From positions 1 to 33,614 of the forward strand of contig JAICIM010000005.1 in NCBI GenBank assembly GCA_025928885.1: DNA of 33,614 nt. Reading direction: 5' to 3'. Position numbers and translations under genes: made by a program. The notes beneath the pieces were generated by a model. That model had not been told where the DNA came from. It did no database searches and saw only the letters and a list, made by a program, of their open reading frames with translations. Source of the stretch: Ktedonobacteraceae bacterium (lineage in GTDB: Bacteria; Chloroflexota; Ktedonobacteria; Ktedonobacterales; Ktedonobacteraceae). Positions 27,070-33,614 of the stretch are shown here, one piece after another; the first letter of the stretch is position 1; each line of letters begins with the position of its first letter.

Positions 27070-28455
27070 ATGTTCGTGGTTAAACAGGCTCTCCAAAGGC
27101 TTTTTGCACGGCCTGCGCATATCCTTGTTCCTACCCTGGCTGGCGTAATGATGCTGTGTGCGGGTTTCCTGCCCTGGCTCGGTTATCCCCTGGGAGATGT
27201 ATTCACAGCCTGGCAGATCCCTATCGATATCGGCTGGCAACTGCATCATCATCTACTCAACTATGGGCTACTCTGTATTCTATGCGCCCTGCCCGCGTTT
27301 GCCGTTGCTGCAAAACACTGGCGACGCGCACAAAAAGGCTCTCTTATGCTGGAAGAGTGTGGCAAACCGCATACCTATCTTGCTTGCCTCTGCTGCGTTC
27401 TCCCTCTCGCGCTCTTTCTTTTCCAATATATGGTTGTCGATATTCAGAGTATGAATACACTGATGCAGCAAGAAATACAGATGCTTGCAGTAACTAATCT
27501 CTACGATTACAAGATACCAGCTCAGCTCGTCCAGCTCTCGCCCTTTGCAATCGATGGCTCTACTTTTGTCGAACGCGCAGTATTGCTCATAAACCAGCTC
27601 TCTCCTGGCCTGCTCGTCCCGGTCGTGAGCGCCTGGCTGCTGCTCTGCTGCCAGCTCTTCTCTCATTCAACCAGCACTGCTCGCTTGCTCCAAGCGACCA
27701 TACGCACCCGCCTTTGGGCAGGCCTGTATGTGTTGAGCATACTGGTCGGCGTCTTGCTCCTCAGCCGCCCCACAGCCGCGATGTTTTGTGACTATCAAGC
27801 CAGACATAACCTGGCTATTGGCAACTACCGAGCTGCTATTACGTGGCTGGATAAGGCGACGGCGCTGAACCCCGCCTTTGAGCAGGCACCCTACTATCAT
27901 ATTCAGCGTGGGCAGGCCGAATACTTCCTCCATCCGACAAGCATGACGACAAATAGCCGCATCTATCTTATCTCCATCTATCTGACACAGGGCGACTATC
28001 TCGCTGTGAATCAAGAAATCAACGCTATAAGAAATCTACAGCCTGTCTTGCCATACTGGGAGATGAATACCATCAATATAGCGCTCACACAGTTGGCAGA
28101 GACGGCTCGAACACGCAACGTTCCTCGTGCATTGCGCACCGATCTCGATGCCGCCGTTCTCCCCTGGGTGCAAACGATGATGCTGGTCGATCCATCGAAT
28201 GTCTATGCTCACTATCTCGCCGGTCGCGTCTATTATGACATGCACGACTTTGATCAAAGCATCATCCATATGACGACGATCCTCCAGCTCACCCGCAACA
28301 ACGATCTGCAATCTGCGGCTTATACTTATATCGCTCTCAACCAGCTTCAGCAAGGCCAAACCGCCAGCGCCCGCAAGCTGCTCATGCAAGCCATCAAACT
28401 CGATCCCGACTATTCCAACAACACCGCTCGCGAAGAGCTATCAGGTCTACATTGA
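27070..28455 (+). CDS. Multi-pass membrane protein with C-terminal TPR-like repeats
   Basis: 461 aa; N-terminal TM helices, then NLAIGNYRAAITWLDKATALNPAFEQAPYYHIQRGQAEYF and AHYLAGRVYYDMHDFDQSIIHMTTIL. Confidence 0.75.
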   Translation: MFVVKQALQRLFARPAHILVPTLAGVMMLCAGFLPWLGYPLGDVFTAWQIPIDIGWQLHHHLLNYGLLCILCALPAFAVAAKHWRRAQKGSLMLEECGKPHTYLACLCCVLPLALFLFQYMVVDIQSMNTLMQQEIQMLAVTNLYDYKIPAQLVQLSPFAIDGSTFVERAVLLINQLSPGLLVPVVSAWLLLCCQLFSHSTSTARLLQATIRTRLWAGLYVLSILVGVLLLSRPTAAMFCDYQARHNLAIGNYRAAITWLDKATALNPAFEQAPYYHIQRGQAEYFLHPTSMTTNSRIYLISIYLTQGDYLAVNQEINAIRNLQPVLPYWEMNTINIALTQLAETARTRNVPRALRTDLDAAVLPWVQTMMLVDPSNVYAHYLAGRVYYDMHDFDQSIIHMTTILQLTRNNDLQSAAYTYIALNQLQQGQTASARKLLMQAIKLDPDYSNNTAREELSGLH

Positions 28456-28491
28456 ACAACTGGGAGTAGGCAGCAAATGATGTTCTCCTAC

Positions 28492-28555
28492 ATCTTATAA
28501 TGGTCCAGGAGGCTCGTAGTCGCGTGACTACGAGCCTCCTGGACCATTATAAGAT
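28492..28555. terminator. Perfect 30-bp-arm hairpin (4-nt loop) between convergent genes
   Basis: atcttataatggtccaggaggctcgtagtc-gcgt-gactacgagcctcctggaccattataagat; arms are exact reverse complements. Terminator role is inferred. Confidence 0.65.
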
Positions 28556-28561
28556 ATAACA

Positions 28562-29950
28562 TTACCAGGGCTGCGGCTCGCTGAGCGAGAAGAGGCTTTC
28601 GAGTGCGATACCCATCGCCTCAGTCGTCACCCAATCCTGCTGCCCTCCCTGCTTGAGCGGAACCGGGTGCCAGTCTGCCGTCGTCTGATAGAGTATGCCA
28701 TGCCCGGGCGCATAGTAAATCCTCTTGAGCGTGACCTGTAATAATGCATTCTGCATGGCTGCATAGCGATTATGAGTGAGGCTGTTGGCAACACGAAACG
28801 CTTCCAGCATCTGTACCTGCCGCCCGCTCTCTTTATAATGCTCGTTGACACCGGGGATGCCCGGATTTCGCGCATCTGCGCCGGGGAAGGTGACGGCGGC
28901 AAAATACCCACCCTCGACCTTATCCCACAATCCCACCAGATTCTGGGTGGCCGTCAGCGGGTCCAGCAGCGTCGTTGCACGATCTAGAAACGCCCGCTCG
29001 TGTGTGACGACATAGACATGCAGCAGCGAGAGGATCTCCTGAGCAACGGCCCCCAGCCTGACGGAACCGCCTTGAATATTGGTAGAGCCGTGCCTGGCCC
29101 GATAGATGAGCGGATCAGGGTTCAGCTTGCCATCGGGCAATGTCGCATTATCCATCTGCGTTAAAAACACATGATATTGTGCAAGATATGCCGTCTGATA
29201 AAGCGTATCGACCACCTGGCGACCAGCCTGTGTCCATTCGGGTTTGTTGAAGACTGTACCAGCCTGAATCAGCGCACAGGCCGCCTCCAACGAAAGATCG
29301 ACTCGATAAAAACCCCTGGCATGGTCAGGACTCACTTTGTAGATTGCCCTCGCCTCTGGATGATACAGTTTGCTAAAAAAGTATTGCGCTAGCTCTTTTG
29401 CGGTATCCCTATAAAACGTATCTTTGGAGAGCCGATACAGATCGATAAACATGTCATAGAGCCAGCCCCGCTCGTTATCAGGCGCGGCAAACTCGTATCT
29501 GACAATCGCGCTATAACGTGCAAGTTCGCCATCAAAGTGCGTATCACCAGGACGGAGCGTTTTATAGAGCCACAACGCATGCACATAGCGTAGATCGGTC
29601 AACGGATCATGCCGAAGATGTCCACTACCCTCACTATCAGCCACCCCTGAACCGTTGAGGTTCGTTACCAATGGACGGGTCCCATAACGCCAGTTGATCC
29701 ACAGGCCGCCTTTTCCGGCATTGATCGAGCCGTCTGCATTATAGCCGTTCTCTTTAATATTGTTGAGCATATCCATGATAACGCTCTGGACTATCAATTG
29801 GTTCATAGGTGATGTAGTTGGTTGGGGAGTTGTCTGCTCCCTTTGTGGCGGCTGCTGACCCCCACAGGCCGACAACAATAGCAGCAAAACAAGGATTACC
29901 AGCCAGCGATGCTCCCTGCATCGCTGAGAAAAGCTTCCAGCCGATTGCAT
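28562..29950 (-). CDS. Predicted lipoprotein, (alpha/alpha)-barrel glycosidase-like
   Basis: 462 aa; signal with lipobox LLLLLLSACGG, Pro/Thr/Gln-rich linker, then helical Trp/Tyr-rich repeats (LRYVHALWLYKTLRPGDTHF, GWLYDMFIDLYRLSKDTFYRDTAKELAQYFF). Confidence 0.6.
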   Translation of the reverse strand: MQSAGSFSQRCREHRWLVILVLLLLLSACGGQQPPQREQTTPQPTTSPMNQLIVQSVIMDMLNNIKENGYNADGSINAGKGGLWINWRYGTRPLVTNLNGSGVADSEGSGHLRHDPLTDLRYVHALWLYKTLRPGDTHFDGELARYSAIVRYEFAAPDNERGWLYDMFIDLYRLSKDTFYRDTAKELAQYFFSKLYHPEARAIYKVSPDHARGFYRVDLSLEAACALIQAGTVFNKPEWTQAGRQVVDTLYQTAYLAQYHVFLTQMDNATLPDGKLNPDPLIYRARHGSTNIQGGSVRLGAVAQEILSLLHVYVVTHERAFLDRATTLLDPLTATQNLVGLWDKVEGGYFAAVTFPGADARNPGIPGVNEHYKESGRQVQMLEAFRVANSLTHNRYAAMQNALLQVTLKRIYYAPGHGILYQTTADWHPVPLKQGGQQDWVTTEAMGIALESLFSLSEPQPW

Positions 29951-31425
29951 TAGTTGCTACCTCTTTCTGAAACGGGAATGTGAATGTTGAACAGTGCCGG
30001 AATACGCGGGCCGTTGACGATATTCCCGTCGCTGACGACAAAAAACGAACTATTATCCCGGCTCAATGCGCCACCATATATTTTTATCGGCTGATAATGA
30101 TAGGTATGCGCATAATAGTTTGCCAGGAACGCAATCACCTTTCTTTGATTCGTCCGGGTATCGTATTGCAGAATCGGTTGCCCCTCGTTGGAGGTGGGAT
30201 TGGAGAGGCTATAGTACAGAAAGCGGCCATCTGTACTTCTTTCGAGGAAAGCTGTATACCAGCCATGCGTTCCCCAATTCTTCCCTTTATATTCAACGCG
30301 GTCCTGCTCGGGGTAAAACTTGTAGATATCGCCCTGGTCATCGAAAATCCAGAACGAACCATCTGCTTCTTTCTGATTCGTCCAGGCTCTCAAGCGAGAC
30401 GGCAACCTGGATCGCATGATCGTAAATGTGTTTGTGGCGGCATCATATTTCGTCAGATGATTATCGGCATCAGTCCCATACAGGTTGCCGGTCTCCCGAT
30501 CAAGTAAGCGGGCGCGGTCGTTCCAGTAAAACGGCGCTCCGGTTCTTGCATCAACTGGCTGCCCCTGATGGATCACCTTTTTGTTTTTCGTATCATAGAC
30601 CAGCACACTCCCTTTTCCATCTCCCACACCATATAACCTGTTTCGCTGCCAATCCCAGGTATGCTCGGCCCAACCTGACCCGGGAACGGGTGCTCCTAGA
30701 TCGCTGGCTCGCCTGCTATAGATGTTATAAGACACGATATGGCCCTGATAGAAACCGATGAGGTACATATCACCGGTGCGCGGATCAATATCTGGCCGCC
30801 CATGCCATTTCCCCTCGCCGCCCGGGCCAAACAGGTCTTTGGAAAAGAGTAAGATGCTATGCGTTCTGGTTACAGGGTCATAAGAGCAGAGCAAAGAACC
30901 ATCCTGTCCCCCCTGCGCCGTGGAGTGATCGCCAAAGCCAAAATAGTACTTGCCATCAGGTCCAAGCACCACGTTGCCCCATGCTCCATAGTCTGTGCCG
31001 TAGCGCCGGGGATCGATATCGAACCGCTCAAAATCAATGGTTGCTGGGGTCTGAGCAATCGCAGCTCCCTGAGCATTTCCCTGGAGCAGATCCCTTGCAT
31101 GCGTCGTCACCATATCTGGTGGAGACGAGGGATAAGTAAATACGCTGGCCGCCGCTCCATGCATCGCCGCGTTCTCCTCTGATCTATTCACTGCTGCTCC
31201 ACAGGAGCTATTCACAATGAGCAAGCTCACAAAAATCGCGTCTACCACCAGGACGCGCGAGGCCACGCCTGATCGTCGTAGAGCAAGGAAAGGATGACAT
31301 ACTAGACGAGAAATATTCCATCCCCATAAGCTCACAATTACGACGAAAACTGATAAGAGTACAACCAACAATAACAACATTGCCTTCCTCATATTGCACG
31401 AGATACTGTTGCATGTTTTGAACAA
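29950..31425 (-). CDS. Membrane-anchored predicted beta-propeller protein
   Basis: 491 aa; N-terminal hydrophobic segments, then repeating propeller-like strands (LGPDGKYYFGFGDHS, DPRTGDMYLIGFYQGHIVSYNIYSR, DRETGNLYGTDADNHLTKYDAATNTF). Start may be as late as 31380 (MLLLLVVLLSV). Confidence 0.65.
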   Translation of the reverse strand: MFKTCNSISCNMRKAMLLLLVVLLSVFVVIVSLWGWNISRLVCHPFLALRRSGVASRVLVVDAIFVSLLIVNSSCGAAVNRSEENAAMHGAAASVFTYPSSPPDMVTTHARDLLQGNAQGAAIAQTPATIDFERFDIDPRRYGTDYGAWGNVVLGPDGKYYFGFGDHSTAQGGQDGSLLCSYDPVTRTHSILLFSKDLFGPGGEGKWHGRPDIDPRTGDMYLIGFYQGHIVSYNIYSRRASDLGAPVPGSGWAEHTWDWQRNRLYGVGDGKGSVLVYDTKNKKVIHQGQPVDARTGAPFYWNDRARLLDRETGNLYGTDADNHLTKYDAATNTFTIMRSRLPSRLRAWTNQKEADGSFWIFDDQGDIYKFYPEQDRVEYKGKNWGTHGWYTAFLERSTDGRFLYYSLSNPTSNEGQPILQYDTRTNQRKVIAFLANYYAHTYHYQPIKIYGGALSRDNSSFFVVSDGNIVNGPRIPALFNIHIPVSERGSN

Positions 31426-31556
31426 TATAGCTGTTTCATCCAGTATAAAGACTGGAGAAAAATGGCATCATTGAATGAATATATGAAATTTTATCTCTTG
31501 ACTGATGGCAATCTGCTCTGTGGTGGTACAATGGAGAAAAACAAGGATACCCGGTC

Positions 31557-32732
31557 ATGCCATTCGATATTCAGCGCGTCCGGCAGGAGACACCTGGCTG
31601 CCACAACGTCCTTCACTTCAATAATGCAGGAGCTTCATTGATGCCACAACCAGTTCTCGATGCGACCATTGGATATATACAATTGGAGGCGCAAATAGGC
31701 GGCTATGAAGCTGCGGGGCAGATGCGCGACAAGCTAGAACATACCTATGATGCCATCGCCACCCTGATTCATTGCTCGCGCGATGAAGTTGCGATGATAG
31801 AAAACGCCACACGTGCCTGGGATATGGCCTTCTACTCCATCCCCTTCTCTCCCGGTGATCGCATCCTGACCTCAATGGCCGAATATGCCAGCAACTACAT
31901 CGCCTTCCTGCAGGTCGCGCAGAAGACAGGGGCAGTCGTCGAGGCCATCCCCAACGATCAATATGGGCAGATCTCTATCGAACAGCTGCGACAGGTCATC
32001 GACGAGCGCGTCAAACTGATCGCCATCACGCACGTTCCAACCGGAGGAGGGCTGGTCAATCCCGCCGCTGAAGTAGGCAAGGTGGCGCGTGCAGCTGGCA
32101 TTCCCTATCTGCTGGATGCCTGCCAATCCGTCGGGCAGATGCCGATCGATGTTGAACAGATCGGCTGCGATCTGCTTTCGGCCACAGGGCGTAAGTACCT
32201 GCGCGGGCCACGCGGCACCGGCTTCCTCTATGTTCGTCGCTCGCTGCTTGAGCGGCTCGATCCGCCGTTCCTGGACCTCCACGCCGCCGAGTGGGTGGCG
32301 CGGGACCACTACGTCGTTCGCTCCGACGCCCGCCGCTTTGAGACGTGGGAAACCAATTACGCCGGGAAAATCGGTCTGGGCGTGGCCGTTGACTACGCCC
32401 TGCAACAGGGGCTGGATGTCACCTGGCGGCGCATCAAAAATCTCGCCTATACGCTGCGCACCCGCCTCAGTCCGCTCCCGGGCGTCATCGTTCACGATCG
32501 CGGCGTAACACAATGCGGCATCGTGACCTTCTCCGTTGAAGGGATAGAGCCAGCTGAGATCAAACGCAAACTCTCTGAACAGGCCATCAACGCCTGGACC
32601 TCAGAGCGCGGCTCAACGCTGCTCGACATGGAGGCACGCGGCCTCACCAGCCTCGTACGCGCCTCCGTCCACTATTACAACACTGAAGACGAGATCGAGC
32701 GCTTCTGCACAACATTAGAGGCTATGATCTAA
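31557..32732 (+). CDS. Aminotransferase class V (cysteine desulfurase-like PLP enzyme)
   Basis: 391 aa; HFNNAGASLMPQPVLDA, ITHVPTGGGLVNPAAEVGKVARAAGIPYLLDACQSVGQMPIDVEQIGCDLLSATGRKYLRGPRGTGFLYVRR. Confidence 0.92.
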   Translation: MPFDIQRVRQETPGCHNVLHFNNAGASLMPQPVLDATIGYIQLEAQIGGYEAAGQMRDKLEHTYDAIATLIHCSRDEVAMIENATRAWDMAFYSIPFSPGDRILTSMAEYASNYIAFLQVAQKTGAVVEAIPNDQYGQISIEQLRQVIDERVKLIAITHVPTGGGLVNPAAEVGKVARAAGIPYLLDACQSVGQMPIDVEQIGCDLLSATGRKYLRGPRGTGFLYVRRSLLERLDPPFLDLHAAEWVARDHYVVRSDARRFETWETNYAGKIGLGVAVDYALQQGLDVTWRRIKNLAYTLRTRLSPLPGVIVHDRGVTQCGIVTFSVEGIEPAEIKRKLSEQAINAWTSERGSTLLDMEARGLTSLVRASVHYYNTEDEIERFCTTLEAMI

Positions 32733-32766
32733 ACTCTCTACTCACTGCGAGATCATCAACAGCGAG

Positions 32767-33614
32767 TCAGGCAATGCTTTCCGCTCTGTTCACTGGTGCA
32801 ACGCCGCGCATCGTCTGCTCTATCAACAGCCGTTGCACCTGCTGAATATCGCCCCCACTCTCGCGATAGCACCGAATTTGCTGGTCTGCGCCCGTCCCGC
32901 ACGGATCATCGAGCAGCCTGCGAATATAGTTGATCTCCCGCCTGCTCCCCAGCTCATCGACGACATCATCCACCAGATCGAGCAGCTCCCGCAGCGCATC
33001 ACGCATGCTCAAACGCCGATGGCCCTCGAAGTCCAGCACCTCCGCGTCCAATCCATAACGCATAGCTCTCCATTTATTTTCTTCGATATAGTCACGCGAA
33101 AACGCTGGCTTGCCCCTGCCCTGGGTATTCAGTTGTACCAGCTTCGCCACCAACGCCTGACACAAGGCAGCGATGCCCAGCGTATCATCGATCGTCCCCG
33201 GCATATCGAAGACGCGAAACTCGATCGTCTGAAAGAACGCATGGGGGCGTACATCCCACCAGATCTTTTTACCGTTATCGATGCTGCCCAGCGTCACCAG
33301 ATCCTGCACATAGCGCTCAAAGGCCGCCCAGGATGGTAGGATTTCGGGCATCCCGCTACGTGGGAAACGCTTCCAGACGACGCTACGATACGACTTGAGG
33401 CCGGTCATACGCTTATACCAGAAAGGGGAATTTGAGGAGAGCGCCAGCAAATGGGGCAACCAGGTGCGCACTTGATTGAAGACCTTGATCAGTAGTTCTT
33501 TATCGTCCAGCCCCACATGCACGTGCAAGCCAAAGATCAACACCGAGCGGCCAACGTCCTGATATTCTTCTTCCAGTTCTTGATAGCGCGGATGGTCCGT
33601 CCTGGGCTGCTCCC
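32767..33614 (-). CDS. Carboxylate-amine ligase / glutamate-cysteine ligase family 2 (YbdK-like), truncated by the window edge
   Basis: Frame is open to the window end (...EEEYQDVGRSVLIFGLHVHVGLDDKELLIKVFNQVRTWLPHLLALSSNSPFW...ETIEFRVFDMPGT-like), matching the family core. Confidence 0.88.
   Translation of the reverse strand, partial: EQPRTDHPRYQELEEEYQDVGRSVLIFGLHVHVGLDDKELLIKVFNQVRTWLPHLLALSSNSPFWYKRMTGLKSYRSVVWKRFPRSGMPEILPSWAAFERYVQDLVTLGSIDNGKKIWWDVRPHAFFQTIEFRVFDMPGTIDDTLGIAALCQALVAKLVQLNTQGRGKPAFSRDYIEENKWRAMRYGLDAEVLDFEGHRRLSMRDALRELLDLVDDVVDELGSRREINYIRRLLDDPCGTGADQQIRCYRESGGDIQQVQRLLIEQTMRGVAPVNRAESIA

Noticed and set aside
31557-33614. Ergothioneine-type pairing (EgtE-like PLP enzyme next to EgtA-like ligase)
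   Set aside because: The genes are convergent, no EgtB/EgtC/EgtD is in the window, and both families are functionally broad.

Overview
The 33.6 kb window looks chromosomal, probably from a Ktedonobacteria-like Chloroflexota; that placement is inferred from protein flavour and was not tested. I saw no phage, IS element, CRISPR array, rRNA or tRNA. Left third: nadD (5'-truncated), a DUF951 protein, an MFS transporter, an HExxH membrane protease, a FUSC-type transporter, a Uma2-family protein and a mutS-mutL operon. Centre: small uncharacterised genes (including a 43-aa membrane miniprotein absent from the supplied ORF track), a pentapeptide-repeat protein, a fatty acid desaturase and an Hsp20 with a Gln-rich insert. 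Positions about 15.7-31.4 kb hold a glycan/exopolysaccharide-type locus: a GT-C (PMT/ArnT-like) enzyme with an N-terminal beta-rich region, asnB, GT2, GT4, an SDR epimerase, a flippase-like membrane protein, a HlyD-like adaptor without a visible pump, a TPR membrane protein, a lipoprotein resembling (alpha/alpha)-barrel glycosidases and a predicted beta-propeller. The right edge has a class V aminotransferase and a 3'-located partial carboxylate-amine ligase. Main second-look items are the glycan locus with its GT-C fusion, a perfect 30-bp-arm hairpin at 28492-28555, tandem hairpins inside the adaptor gene, a possible attenuator in the asnB leader, and the Hsp20 insert. No wholly new system could be demonstrated from sequence alone.
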